64,000 nt of DNA from Isoalcanivorax pacificus W11-5. Lineage in GTDB: Bacteria > Pseudomonadota > Gammaproteobacteria > Pseudomonadales > Alcanivoracaceae. Each line of letters begins with the position of its first letter. Position 1 is the stretch's first letter. Positions 25,864-34,845 of this stretch are shown one piece after another. A model generated the notes under the pieces. The model made no database searches. It saw only the letters and a list, made by a program, of their open reading frames with translations, and had not been told where the DNA came from. Location: contig NZ_CP004387.1 in NCBI RefSeq assembly GCF_000299335.2, positions 1,674,001 through 1,738,000 of the forward strand. Reading direction: 5' to 3'. Made by a program: the position numbers and the translations under genes.

Positions 25864-26244
25864 CTATTGCTCGCGCATCTGTTCCAGACGCTCACGGTTT
25901 GCGTCACGTTGTTCCTCGATGCGTTCACGGGTAGCCTCGCGCCGTTCCTCCGCGGCTTCGCGTTGTTGTTCCGCACGTTCCTGTGCCGCCTCGCGCTGTT
26001 CTTCGGCCTTGTCCCGGGTTGCTTCACGTCGCTTCTCGGCTTCTTCGCGCATCGCCTCGCGTTCCTTGCGTGCGGCGTCCATGCGCTCTTCCCGTTCTTG
26101 CTCTGCGCTGTCGCGATGCTGTTCGGCCTGCTCGCGCATCGCCTCGGTGCGTTGTTGCATCTGTTCGGTAGTGGTCTGCTGGGCAAAGCCGGCCGGGCTG
26201 GCCAGCAGCAGGGCAATGGCGGAAGTGGTAAGCAGCGTCTTCAT
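25864..26244 (-). CDS. Secreted, highly charged coiled-coil protein
   Basis: The 126-residue protein has a signal peptide (MKTLLTTSAIALLLASPAGF, cleavage near FAQQ) and then almost only Glu, Arg, Gln and Ala in heptad-like repeats (for example REEAEKRREATRDKAEEQRE), predicting one long charged helix or coiled coil in the periplasm. No Cys, no aromatic residues, no known domain. The ATG at 26244 has an AGGAGG site; upstream Met would spoil the signal peptide. Function unknown; similar proteins are annotated only as hypothetical. Confidence 0.8.
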   Translation of the reverse strand: MKTLLTTSAIALLLASPAGFAQQTTTEQMQQRTEAMREQAEQHRDSAEQEREERMDAARKEREAMREEAEKRREATRDKAEEQREAAQERAEQQREAAEERREATRERIEEQRDANRERLEQMREQ

Positions 26245-26496
26245 GGTCAATCCTCCTGTGTCGGACGTTCCCTGTCTCTCCCTGGTCATGGATGGCGCGG
26301 GCGTCCTGCCCGTTGCCCGGCGGCCGTCGTGGCTGCCGTTGTCCCCATGCTGCGCGTGACATCAGGGCAGGCAAGTAACAGAAGGTAAAACCGAAACGGG
26401 ATGCAAAAAAATCAGTAATCTTTCCCAGGTTGCTGAACGCCGGGTCGCCTCGGGCGGTCCATGTGCTGAACAACAGGTAAAAGGAGCCCCGGGACC

Positions 26497-27054
26497 ATGC
26501 GAAACAGAATGCGATATGCCGCCGTGGCGGTGCTGCTGCTGGCCGCCACGCCGGTGCTGGCTGCCGAAAAGCCGCTCTTCGGGTGGATCGAGAACGCCTC
26601 CATCGAACCCTGGGGCGTCCAGGTCAAGGCCAAGCTGGACACCGGTGCATTGACGTCGTCCATGCACGCGGAGGATATCGAGCGGTTCGAGCAGGATGGC
26701 GATGACTGGGTACGTTTTACCGTTGAGGTCGAGGATGAGGCCACAGGCGATGTGGTGTCGCGGGAATTCGAGCAGCCAGTGTTCCGCAACGTGCGCGTGC
26801 GCGGTGCCGGCGGGTCAGAGCGGCGCCCGGTGGTGCTGATGAAGATCTGTATTGGCGACACGGTTTATGAAGAGCAGTTCAGCCTGGAGGACCGGGACGA
26901 CATGCTCTATCCGCTGCTGATCGGCCGCCGCACGCTACAGCATCTGGGGCCGGTGGATGTCACCCGCACCTTCGAGCACAGGCTGCGTTGCGATGACGAT
27001 TCGAAAGTGATGGCGCACGACGCCGAACCGGACGATGAAGATATCGACGACTGA
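26497..27054 (+). CDS. Secreted retropepsin-like protein (putative ATP-dependent zinc protease family)
   Basis: The 185-residue protein has a signal peptide ending VLAAE and a core matching the DUF785/'Zn_protease' family: FGWIENASIEPWGVQVKAKLDTGALTSSMHA split over two strands, RRPVVLMKICIG, and LLIGRRTL. The LDTGALTSS segment has the Asp-Thr-Gly of retropepsin-like aspartic proteases, now thought to be the true activity of this misnamed family. The very acidic C-terminus (DDEDIDD) is unexplained. RBS AAAGGAG lies upstream. It may act in the periplasm. Confidence 0.85.
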   Translation: MRNRMRYAAVAVLLLAATPVLAAEKPLFGWIENASIEPWGVQVKAKLDTGALTSSMHAEDIERFEQDGDDWVRFTVEVEDEATGDVVSREFEQPVFRNVRVRGAGGSERRPVVLMKICIGDTVYEEQFSLEDRDDMLYPLLIGRRTLQHLGPVDVTRTFEHRLRCDDDSKVMAHDAEPDDEDIDD

Positions 27055-27075
27055 CGGGGCTCGGCTGCCGGGCCT

Positions 27076-27684
27076 TTATCCAGCCTGCCGCAGGGCGCGC
27101 GCCAGGGCTTCACACTGGCTGCGCGCGATGGCGGGGATATTGTTCGCTTCGCGCGTGACCATGTCGGCACGCCAGAGAATGTGCCCTTCATTGTTGAGCA
27201 GATTGACTTCGATATTCTGATTGGCCTGCGGCGCGTCGCGGGTTTCACGGTACTCGCGCGCCGGCACCATGATCTGCACATCGTGGTGCATGTTGTTGCC
27301 GGACAGCACTTCCGGCGGGTTGTAGTTTGGCGGTGCCGGCAACAGCCCGGTCAGTTCGGCCACCAGGATGTTGCGGATGCCATTGGCACTGGCCCAGCGT
27401 TCCAGTTCGTCAGTGCCGGTGGCAAACCAGGCGGGCAGCACCGTGAAACTCTGTGTGACGTCATAGCCCTGTTTGCGGAATGCCGGTTCGCAGGCGTTTT
27501 CCCAGCGCTTGCGTACCTGAGGGTCAGGTGAACGGGTGGCCAGCAACAGCGTGTTGCCGTCCAGGCTGATGGCCCCGTAACGGGTGGCAATGTCCGACGT
27601 GCTCGCGCAGCCGGTCAGGAAGACAACGCCGGCGAGGGCGCTACTCAACAGCATACGGGTGGGGCCTGACATCCTCTGTTGCAT
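27076..27684 (-). CDS. Putative lipoprotein upstream-coupled to the ceramidase gene
   Basis: A protein of 202 residues with lipobox LTGC (Cys near residue 26) and a mature domain I cannot assign; segments such as RNILVAELTGLLPAP and ILWRADMVTREANNIPA hint at the small alpha/beta fold seen in LptE/DUF-type envelope lipoproteins, without certainty. The ATG at 27684 has an AGGAG site. It lies 49 bp downstream of the ceramidase gene on the same strand, so the two are probably co-transcribed. Confidence 0.75.
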   Translation of the reverse strand: MQQRMSGPTRMLLSSALAGVVFLTGCASTSDIATRYGAISLDGNTLLLATRSPDPQVRKRWENACEPAFRKQGYDVTQSFTVLPAWFATGTDELERWASANGIRNILVAELTGLLPAPPNYNPPEVLSGNNMHHDVQIMVPAREYRETRDAPQANQNIEVNLLNNEGHILWRADMVTREANNIPAIARSQCEALARALRQAG

Positions 27685-27733
27685 GGTGCTCTCCTGATGC
27701 TTTCCCGACGGGGTGTCTGCCGTCGATTCTACC

Positions 27734-29749
27734 TCAGAACGCTGCCGAACTGAGCGGGGCATGGCCCAGCACGCGGAACCGGCGTGGCTGCGTGGCCGGC
27801 GTGTGCGGCGGGTTATACCAGCGCACCTCGTATTCGGCCTGCTCCGCGTCCTGGTCCAGCCGCAGCAATTGCAGCGCGCTGCCCTGGTCATCCTGCAGCA
27901 GTGACCAGTGGCCGTCGGCGTCTTGCTGCTCTACGTGCAGCAGGGGTTCATGCAGGGGCAGATGCGCGGGATGTTCGCCACGGAAGCGAAACGCCCAGTA
28001 GGGTTCACGCAGTCCGTCGGCGTCGGTGAAGCGGGGTGCACTCAACAGTGTGCGCGTTGCCAGCGGCGCCTCGGTGACCGGCCAGAAGTCTCGGCTGAGC
28101 AAGGTAAAGCGCCACTGCGCCGGCAGGTCATCAATGCTGCCGTGCGTGAACAGGTCGCTGGCCAGCTGTGCGCTCTGGCTGGCGAGCATGTCCAGCGTGT
28201 GCGGCCCGTACAATGTGTGGCCGCCTTCGTAGCGTTGCAGGGAATATTCTTCCGGGGTGGTGGCGTAACCGAAGAAGCCGTTGGCAAGGCTGGAGATTTC
28301 CACGCGCCAGCGGCCGGCTGGCAGTTGTTCACGCACCGCCTTGCGAATGCGGTTGCCACTTTCCAGCGTGACTTCCCACGGCAGGTTGACCAGCACCAGA
28401 TCGTTGATGCGTACTACCTGGATCAGTGCCTCGTGGGGAAAACGTTCCGCCGGCAACAACAGTTGCAGCTTCGACAGCATCCAGTGCTTGGCGCCCTGGC
28501 AGTTGTCGTTGAACAGCGTTTTCGGCTGGCCGGGACGAATGAACGGCAGCCAGGAAATCGGAAAGACTTCATCGCCCTTTGCTGCACCGGCGGTGGCGGC
28601 GCCGACGATGGCTCGCTCGCACAGGCCAAAGCGGCTGTCCGGTGCCAGCGTGAGCAGGTCCAGTTCACGGCTGCCGACGCCGGTGACCAGTTGATCATCC
28701 AGCTGCGTGCCCAGGCGCTCAAACAGGCGCAGTGCGTGGCCGGCGAGTGCACCGCCGATGCGGCGTGCCTCGCGGTCGCCGCGCTGGCCCTCGACCCAGG
28801 CCGGGCTGTTGTCGGCGTGGGTGGCCTGGAAGGCGCCATGCAGCGGCGTGAACGGTGTCTCGTAGCGGGTGCCGATGGCCTCGGCCACGTCGTGTGCCAG
28901 CCAGTGCCAGACGTCCGCGTGCCAGGGATGCGTAAACGGCGGGATGGCGGTGCCGTGGATCGAAAATGCTGTCAGCGCGCCGGCCGGGTAAAAGGCGCCG
29001 TCGTCGCCGGCCAGGTCGACCCGCAGCATGGTCATGGTCGGGTTCACGGCCTGGTAGGCCATGTCATCGGTGAGGCGGTTTTCATCCAGGCGAAAATTGC
29101 GCGCCCAGGCTGCCAGAGAACGGTTGCGCGTGAATCCGTAGACCTCGGTCTGCCCGGTAGCAAAGCGCGCGGTGCGGCGTTCGCGGTAGGCGCGGATCAC
29201 GGCATCGGCGATCTGCCGGCTGAGAAATTCCGCCAGTGTCGGATCGAAGCCGGGCAGGTTGCTGCCGAAGACGTTGTAGAAATCGCTGTCGAGGAACTGG
29301 CCCGGTCCGGAATGGGTGTGGGTCACCAGCAGGCTTAGGCCGTGTGCGGGCACATCGGTGTGGGCGGCGATCAGCTCGGCCACACGGTGATGCAGCACGC
29401 GTGACCCGGCGCCGAGGTCCAGGGTCACCAGGGCAAGCGGTGTCTGCCCCGGGCTGTGCAGGTAGAAGGCACGTGCTTTCAGGCGCGTGCGGAAGCCATC
29501 CGAGGGGCGCGCCCAGGCGGAGTAGCCGAACTTGGGAATGCCGATGGGCGGCGTGATGTCCGACTCGGCCAGACCGGCCAGCGCCGGGCCGCTGGTGGCG
29601 GGCGGCAGGGGCGCCGGGCGGCTGATGGTCAGCGTGGTGGCCGGGTAGGTGAGAAACGGCCAGGCGGTGAAAGTCAGCGCGCCGACCGTGCCCAGCAGCA
29701 CGGCCATCAGGAAAAGGCGCAGACGTGGCAAGCGGCGGCGTTTCGGCAT
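27734..29749 (-). CDS. Membrane-anchored neutral/alkaline ceramidase-family hydrolase
   Basis: The 671-residue protein matches the neutral ceramidase fold: GLAESDITPPIG, the zinc-site motif THTHSGPG (143-150), a second His in FSIHGTAI (H265), and a DNSP motif (313-316) in the place of the GDVSPN nucleophile serine (S315). An N-terminal basic stretch plus one hydrophobic helix (about 11-35) should anchor it in the inner membrane with the enzyme in the periplasm. Neutral ceramidases hydrolyse the amide of ceramides; bacterial substrates here are unknown. It is followed by a small lipoprotein gene. Confidence 0.85.
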   Translation of the reverse strand: MPKRRRLPRLRLFLMAVLLGTVGALTFTAWPFLTYPATTLTISRPAPLPPATSGPALAGLAESDITPPIGIPKFGYSAWARPSDGFRTRLKARAFYLHSPGQTPLALVTLDLGAGSRVLHHRVAELIAAHTDVPAHGLSLLVTHTHSGPGQFLDSDFYNVFGSNLPGFDPTLAEFLSRQIADAVIRAYRERRTARFATGQTEVYGFTRNRSLAAWARNFRLDENRLTDDMAYQAVNPTMTMLRVDLAGDDGAFYPAGALTAFSIHGTAIPPFTHPWHADVWHWLAHDVAEAIGTRYETPFTPLHGAFQATHADNSPAWVEGQRGDREARRIGGALAGHALRLFERLGTQLDDQLVTGVGSRELDLLTLAPDSRFGLCERAIVGAATAGAAKGDEVFPISWLPFIRPGQPKTLFNDNCQGAKHWMLSKLQLLLPAERFPHEALIQVVRINDLVLVNLPWEVTLESGNRIRKAVREQLPAGRWRVEISSLANGFFGYATTPEEYSLQRYEGGHTLYGPHTLDMLASQSAQLASDLFTHGSIDDLPAQWRFTLLSRDFWPVTEAPLATRTLLSAPRFTDADGLREPYWAFRFRGEHPAHLPLHEPLLHVEQQDADGHWSLLQDDQGSALQLLRLDQDAEQAEYEVRWYNPPHTPATQPRRFRVLGHAPLSSAAF

Positions 29750-29870
29750 GGAGTCGTCCCTGTCGGTTGAGTGGCGGACGCAGCTTATTGTTTTAAGGTA
29801 CGTTAGTGCAAAGTCATCCTGTGCCTATTCAGAGGAGCGGACCCCTCATCGCGACGCCTTCTGGCTGCCG

Positions 29871-32324
29871 TTATTCCTGTCGCAGCAGCCCCAGGGCCGG
29901 CTGGTGCTGCGAGCGCGCGCCGAGGCTGACGCCCGTGACGGCCACCAGCAGGCCGAGGGCCAGGGGCAGCAGCAGCCAGCCGGACCAGGGCAGGGCGCCG
30001 GAAAACAGCCGCTGGCCCAGCGGATACAGTGCCGCCAGCATGATCAGCGTGGCGCAGAGGCCGGCGGCGCTGCCCAGCGTCAGGGATTCCAGCCAGGTGA
30101 CGCGGCGGATCAGATGCCTGTCGCCGCCGAGAGTGCGCAGCAATGCATTGTCGCGCCCGCGCTGGGCTTGCGCACCGAGCAGTGCAGCGCCGAGCACCAG
30201 CATCGCCGCAGCCATCAGCAACACCGCCAGCAGGGCAGTGGCGCGGCTCGCCTGACGGATGATGTCCTGGGCCTGGTCCAGCAGGGCGTTGACGTCAATC
30301 ACGGTCAGGTGCGGCACGTCCCGCAGCAGCGCGGCCAGCCGTGCGCCGTCGCCGGGGGGCAGCCAGAAGCTGGTCAGCCAGGTGATGTCCTGGCTGACCA
30401 GGCCATCGGTGGCGAACATGAAATAGAAGTTCGGTTCGAAGCTGTCCCAGTCCACGTCACGGATGCTGCTGATGGTGGCCGTGACGGTGCCCTGGCTGGT
30501 GACGAAATGCACCGTGTCATCACGGCGCAGGCCCAGGTTCATGGCCAGTTCCCGTTCTACCGACACGGTGCCCGGTGGTGGCGGCCAGTCGCCGTCGGTG
30601 ACGCGGTTGCTGTCCGGCAGCGTCGTGTCGGTGACTTCGGTCAGTACCAGGTCGCGATTCAGCGCGCGCTGGGCGTCCTCGTTTTCCTTGGTCACGGCGT
30701 CACGCACCGGCGCGCCATTGATCTCGGTGAGGCGGCCACGCACCACCGGATACAGCGGCTGCGGGATGGCGGCCTGTTCTGCCATCCAGCTGTTGAAGCG
30801 GGGCAGGTCGGCATCGAACAGATTGAAGACGAAGTGGTTCGGCGCCTGTTCCGGCAGGCGTTCGCGCCAGTCATTGAGCAACTGGCTGCCGGTCTGGCCG
30901 GCCAGGGCCAGCACGGCCATGGCGATGGTCAGGGAAGCCAGCAGCGGCAGGGTCAGGCCGGGGCGGCGGCTCAACCGGCGAATCGCCAGCCGGCCGGCCA
31001 GCGGCAGACGCTGGCTGCCGATGTCGAGCACTTTCAACAGCGGCCACAGCAGTGATGGCAGCAAAGCACCGAGCACCACCAGCAGAAGCAGCAACTGGCC
31101 CAGTTCGGTCAGCGAACCGGTCAGCAGCGCGGCCAGGATCACTGGTGCGCCCAGTGCGGCGGCCAGTTCGACAATGCCGGAGACGGGCCGGGCGCTGATG
31201 CGATCATTGAGCACCTGCATGGCCGGCGTGCGCACCAGTGTGCTCAGCCGGGGCAATGCGAACGCCAGCCACAGCACCAGCGGCCCGGCCAGCACCGCGA
31301 CCCAGTCGCCGGGGGTGGCAGCCAGCGGGTCCTGCCAGCCCATCAGTGCACGCAGGCCGTGGATCAGCCCCAGCCCGAGCAGGGTGCCGAGGGCCACCGC
31401 CGGCAGGACCGCGATGAATTCTTCCCCGAGCAGACGCTGCATCACCTGACCGCGCCGGGCGCCGAAGCTGCGCAGCAGCGCCGCCATGCGTGCGCGCTTG
31501 CGCACCCGCTGGCTGGTGGCGAGATAGATGGCCGCGCCGCACAGCAGGCTCACTAGCAGCACGCCCAGGCTGACCCACAGGGTCAGTTGCTGCAGCGGGC
31601 CACGGGTGCGGCCGGCGGCGTCTTCCAGCGTCCGCAGACGCTGGTCCGGGCGCAGCACCGGGTCCAGTGCGGCGGTGGCGGTGGCGATATCGCTGGCGCT
31701 GCCACCGAGCATCAGCCGGTGGCGCACACGGGTGCCGGGGCCGAGGACGCCGGTGGCGTCGAGGTCGGCGAGATTGAACAGTACGCGCGGGCTCATGCTG
31801 TAGAAGCCAGCGCCCTGATCCGGTTCCTGACGGATCACGGCGGTCAGGGTCAGCGGCTGCCGGCCAATCTGCACCTGGTCGCCGATGGTAAGGCCCAGTC
31901 GGTCGAGCGCCTGGTCGGCCATCCACACTTCGCCGGCGGCCGGTCCGGTGGCCGCTGGCCGGGTGGCGTCGAAGCGACCCGGGGCACTCTGCAATTGACC
32001 GTATACCGGGTAGCCGGCATCCGCAGCGCGGGCACTGACCAGCAGCATTTCATCGCCGTGGACCAGCACGGTGGGGAAGTCTGCCACCTGGCCCTGGTCA
32101 AGCGCCGACAGCAGCGCAAGCTGCTCTGCGGCGGGCGGTTCGCTGCCCACCAGCACCAGGTCACCGCCGAGCATTTCTGCCGAGCGAATGGTGAAGCGCT
32201 GATCGAGTTCTGCGCGCAACAGCACCACGGACGCCAGCGCCAGCGCGGCGATGCCCAGTGCCAGGGCCAGCACGCGGAACGCGCCGTCGCGCCAGGGGCG
32301 CCAGAGACTACCTGTTCGCAGCAT
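29871..32324 (-). CDS. ybbP: ABC transporter permease of the YbbP/FtsX family
   Basis: The 817-residue protein has an N-terminal transmembrane helix, a large periplasmic domain, and two groups of three helices with FtsX-like motifs, as in YbbP (804 residues in E. coli). YbbAP with the esterase TesA has been proposed to extract hydrophobic compounds from the membrane. It follows ybbA by 9 bp and shares its transcript; the E. coli order tesA/ybbA-ybbP is preserved. Confidence 0.9.
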   Translation of the reverse strand: MLRTGSLWRPWRDGAFRVLALALGIAALALASVVLLRAELDQRFTIRSAEMLGGDLVLVGSEPPAAEQLALLSALDQGQVADFPTVLVHGDEMLLVSARAADAGYPVYGQLQSAPGRFDATRPAATGPAAGEVWMADQALDRLGLTIGDQVQIGRQPLTLTAVIRQEPDQGAGFYSMSPRVLFNLADLDATGVLGPGTRVRHRLMLGGSASDIATATAALDPVLRPDQRLRTLEDAAGRTRGPLQQLTLWVSLGVLLVSLLCGAAIYLATSQRVRKRARMAALLRSFGARRGQVMQRLLGEEFIAVLPAVALGTLLGLGLIHGLRALMGWQDPLAATPGDWVAVLAGPLVLWLAFALPRLSTLVRTPAMQVLNDRISARPVSGIVELAAALGAPVILAALLTGSLTELGQLLLLLVVLGALLPSLLWPLLKVLDIGSQRLPLAGRLAIRRLSRRPGLTLPLLASLTIAMAVLALAGQTGSQLLNDWRERLPEQAPNHFVFNLFDADLPRFNSWMAEQAAIPQPLYPVVRGRLTEINGAPVRDAVTKENEDAQRALNRDLVLTEVTDTTLPDSNRVTDGDWPPPPGTVSVERELAMNLGLRRDDTVHFVTSQGTVTATISSIRDVDWDSFEPNFYFMFATDGLVSQDITWLTSFWLPPGDGARLAALLRDVPHLTVIDVNALLDQAQDIIRQASRATALLAVLLMAAAMLVLGAALLGAQAQRGRDNALLRTLGGDRHLIRRVTWLESLTLGSAAGLCATLIMLAALYPLGQRLFSGALPWSGWLLLPLALGLLVAVTGVSLGARSQHQPALGLLRQE

Positions 32325-32333
32325 GGTTGTGCC

Positions 32334-33029
32334 TCACAGCCGGCCGTCATCAAGCCGCAGTTGCCGATGGCAGCGCGCGGCCAGTGCATCATCGTGGGTG
32401 ACCAGCACCAGGGCGGTGCCGGCCTCGCGGTTGAGATCGAACAGCAGGCTGCTGATGCGTTCGCCGTTGGCGTGGTCAAGGCTGCCGGTGGGTTCATCGG
32501 CGAACAGCAGCGCCGGTTGCACTGCGAACGCCCGCGCCAGTGCCACGCGCTGTTGTTCGCCGCCGGACAGTGTGGTGGGGAAGTGTTTCAGCCGGTGCGC
32601 CAGGCCGACGCGATCCAGCCACTGACGGGCAATTTCGGCGGCGTTGCCACGGCGCTGTATCTCCAGCGGCAGCATGACGTTTTCCAGCACATTGAGATCG
32701 GCGACCAGATGGAATGACTGGAACACGAACGCGCAATATTCACCGCGTTTTACCGCGCGGGCGTCTTCATCAAGCTGGCTGAAGGCGCCGCCGGCGAGCA
32801 AGACGTCGCCACCGGAAGGGACATCCAGCCCGGCCAGCAGGCCGAGCAGGGTAGACTTGCCACTGCCGCTGGGGCCGGTGATGGCGACACTTTCGCCGCT
32901 CATCACGGTCATATCGATATCGTCCAGCAGGGTCAGTTCACCTTCCGGGCCGGGAACCCGTTTGCTAAGGTGACGGGCAATCAAGATGGGGGCCGAGGCG
33001 TCGTCCCGTAAAGAAGGAGTCTGATTCAT
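32334..33029 (-). CDS. ybbA: ABC transporter ATPase YbbA
   Basis: The 231-residue protein is a MacB-type ATPase: Walker A GPSGSGKST, Q-loop FVFQSFHL, signature LSGGEQQRVALARA, Walker B LLFADEPTGSLD and H-loop VTHDD. It energises YbbP. The ATG at 33029 gives a length like E. coli YbbA (228); upstream frame content is antisense to tesA. The ATG overlaps the tesA start codon on the other strand (CATG), and its ribosome-binding site, weak by sequence, would lie inside tesA. Confidence 0.92.
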   Translation of the reverse strand: MNQTPSLRDDASAPILIARHLSKRVPGPEGELTLLDDIDMTVMSGESVAITGPSGSGKSTLLGLLAGLDVPSGGDVLLAGGAFSQLDEDARAVKRGEYCAFVFQSFHLVADLNVLENVMLPLEIQRRGNAAEIARQWLDRVGLAHRLKHFPTTLSGGEQQRVALARAFAVQPALLFADEPTGSLDHANGERISSLLFDLNREAGTALVLVTHDDALAARCHRQLRLDDGRL

Positions 33030-33645
33030 GCGTCTGGGGTCCGCGTTGCTCTGTGGTTGCCTGACTGCCGTGGCATCCATTGCGTCGGCCGACATTCTGG
33101 TGGTTGGCGACAGTATCAGTGCCGCGTATGGCATTGACAAGTCGGCAGGCTGGGTCAGCCTGCTGGAACAAAAACTCGAGGGTGAGTGTGCCACCCTGAA
33201 TGTGTACAACGCGTCAGTGAGTGGCGAGACCTCGGCCGGAGGCGCTGCACGCCTGCCGGCGCTGCTGGCTGCGCACACTCCGTCGGTGGTCGTGATCGAA
33301 CTGGGCGGCAACGATGGTCTGCGCGGTATGCCGCCGGTGCAGATGAAACAGAATCTGGTGCGCATGATCACGGTCAGCCGCGAGGCGGGGGCCGAGCCGC
33401 TGCTGTTCGGCATGCGTATCCCGCCGAATTATGGCGAAGCCTACACCCGGATGTTCGAGGCCGTGTTCACCCAGGTCGCACAGGAGCAGGAGGTGCCGTT
33501 GCTGCCGTTCTTTCTCGATGGCGTGGGTGGTGAACCGTCGCTGATGCAGGAAGATGGCATTCACCCTGTGGCATCGGCACAGCCGCGCCTGCTGGAGAAT
33601 GCCTGGACACTGCTGGCGGACGTTGTACGCCGGCACTGCGAATGA
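33028..33645 (+). CDS. tesA: Arylesterase/thioesterase I, SGNH hydrolase TesA
   Basis: The 205-residue protein has a signal peptide (ending SIASA) and the SGNH blocks: GDSIS with catalytic Ser29, GGND, and the Asp176/His179 pair in DGIHP. TesA is a periplasmic multifunctional esterase/thioesterase/protease I. RBS AAGGAG is at 33013-33018. It is divergent from ybbAP, with which it forms the conserved tesA-ybbAP locus. Confidence 0.95.
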   Translation: MRLGSALLCGCLTAVASIASADILVVGDSISAAYGIDKSAGWVSLLEQKLEGECATLNVYNASVSGETSAGGAARLPALLAAHTPSVVVIELGGNDGLRGMPPVQMKQNLVRMITVSREAGAEPLLFGMRIPPNYGEAYTRMFEAVFTQVAQEQEVPLLPFFLDGVGGEPSLMQEDGIHPVASAQPRLLENAWTLLADVVRRHCE

Positions 33646-33694
33646 ACAGGCCCCAATACTAAAATTCCCTTCAGGCGATCAGGGCGGACACACT

Positions 33695-34309
33695 ATGTTT
33701 TATGACAAACCACGCTGGCAGAACGTGCTGGATTTCTGGTTCGGTAATGGTCTGGAACATGGCTGGCCTGACTCGCCGCGTGACGGGCTCTGGTTCGGCA
33801 GCAACCACGGTGTGGATGTGGAGATCACCGATCGTTTCGGTGATCTGGTCGAGGCCGCACTGGCGCAGGAACTGGTGGACTGGGAACACCATCCGTTTGC
33901 ACGGCTGGCGCTGGTGATTCTGCTGGACCAGTTCACGCGCAACATGTTTCGGGGTTCCGCGCGTGCATTTGCCGGTGACCATCGTGCGGTGACGCTGGTG
34001 AACGAAGGGCTGGCGCTGGGCATGGACAACAAGCTGCCGTGGGTTGGCCGGGTGTTTTTCTATATGCCGCTGATGCACGCCGAGGACCTGTCGCTGCAAC
34101 GCAAGTGTGTCAAATGCTTTGCCTGGCTGCGTGACAGCGCGCCGCCGGAGGTGGCGACAAAAATAGCGAACAATCTCGATTTTGCCATCGAGCACGCGGA
34201 AGTGATCGAGCGCTTCGGACGCTTCCCGCACCGCAACGAGGCCCTGTGCCGGGAGAGCACGCCGGAGGAACTGGAATACCTGCGCGACGCAAAGCGCTAT
34301 GGCCAGTAA
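33695..34309 (+). CDS. DUF924-family protein
   Basis: The 204-residue protein fits DUF924 throughout: LDFWFG at the N-terminus, LWFGSN, HPFARLALVILLDQFTRNMFRG, and FFYMPLMHAEDLSLQ. The fold is helical and TPR-like; the function is unknown. The ATG at 33695 is the only start that gives the family N-terminus; the ribosome-binding site (AGGGCGG) is modest. It converges on the hotdog protein gene with only 3 bp between stops. Confidence 0.9.
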   Translation: MFYDKPRWQNVLDFWFGNGLEHGWPDSPRDGLWFGSNHGVDVEITDRFGDLVEAALAQELVDWEHHPFARLALVILLDQFTRNMFRGSARAFAGDHRAVTLVNEGLALGMDNKLPWVGRVFFYMPLMHAEDLSLQRKCVKCFAWLRDSAPPEVATKIANNLDFAIEHAEVIERFGRFPHRNEALCRESTPEELEYLRDAKRYGQ

Positions 34310-34312
34310 TGC

Positions 34313-34786
34313 TCAGCCGCGCTTGCGGCGGATATAAAGCGTTTTTTCCACCCGCGCCACCAGCAGGCCTTCTTCATCGATCACCTCCACCGGCCAGGTG
34401 GGGGTGTACTTTTCGCCGTGGGCGGTTTTCGTGCGTACCTCTTCGAGCATGGTGTCAGTGAGCCGGAAAGTGGCCATAACCCGGCCTCGCCCTGGCCGCA
34501 CGAAATCAATGCTGGCGGCCTTGTCCCAGACGATATGGTCCGGCCCCAGGTTACGCATCAGCAAGAGCATGTAGAACGGGTCCGTCAGCGCATACAGCGA
34601 GCCGCCGAAATGCGTGCCGACATAATTTGTGTTGTACCAGCGCTGCACCATCGATACGCGCGCCTCGCGGAAATCCTCACTGATGTACTCCACCCGCACC
34701 CCGGCGCCGAGGTAGGGGCCGTACCAGTTCAATGCGCGGGCCAGGCCACGCGCGCCACGAATCAGAGGCCAGAGCACTCTCGACAT
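34313..34786 (-). CDS. DUF4442/hotdog-fold thioesterase-like protein
   Basis: The 157-residue protein resembles DUF4442 hotdog proteins related to PaaI thioesterases: NYVGTHFGGSLYALTDPFYMLLLM includes the central helix, followed by DKAASIDFVRPG and KYTPTWPVEVIDEEG strands. Acyl-CoA thioesterase activity is plausible but the catalytic residue is not evident. The gene stands between a terminator (for the DUF349 gene) and the DUF924 gene, so it has its own promoter. Confidence 0.82.
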   Translation of the reverse strand: MSRVLWPLIRGARGLARALNWYGPYLGAGVRVEYISEDFREARVSMVQRWYNTNYVGTHFGGSLYALTDPFYMLLLMRNLGPDHIVWDKAASIDFVRPGRGRVMATFRLTDTMLEEVRTKTAHGEKYTPTWPVEVIDEEGLLVARVEKTLYIRRKRG

Positions 34787-34806
34787 GGTGTATTACCCTG
34801 CAGGAG

Positions 34807-34834
34807 AAAAAGCTCACCGGTGGGGCCGGTGAGC
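34807..34834 (-). terminator. Rho-independent terminator after the DUF349 gene
   Basis: A 9-bp stem (gctcaccgg / ccggtgagc) followed on the minus strand by five Ts, located 12 bp past the DUF349 stop. Confidence 0.85.
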
Positions 34835-34845
34835 GGGTGGTGTTG

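Noticed and set aside
25870-26180. Short tandem repeats in the coiled-coil gene as a possible DNA repeat array
   Set aside because: They are codon-phase repeats of a charged helix with a signal peptide and a good ribosome-binding site.
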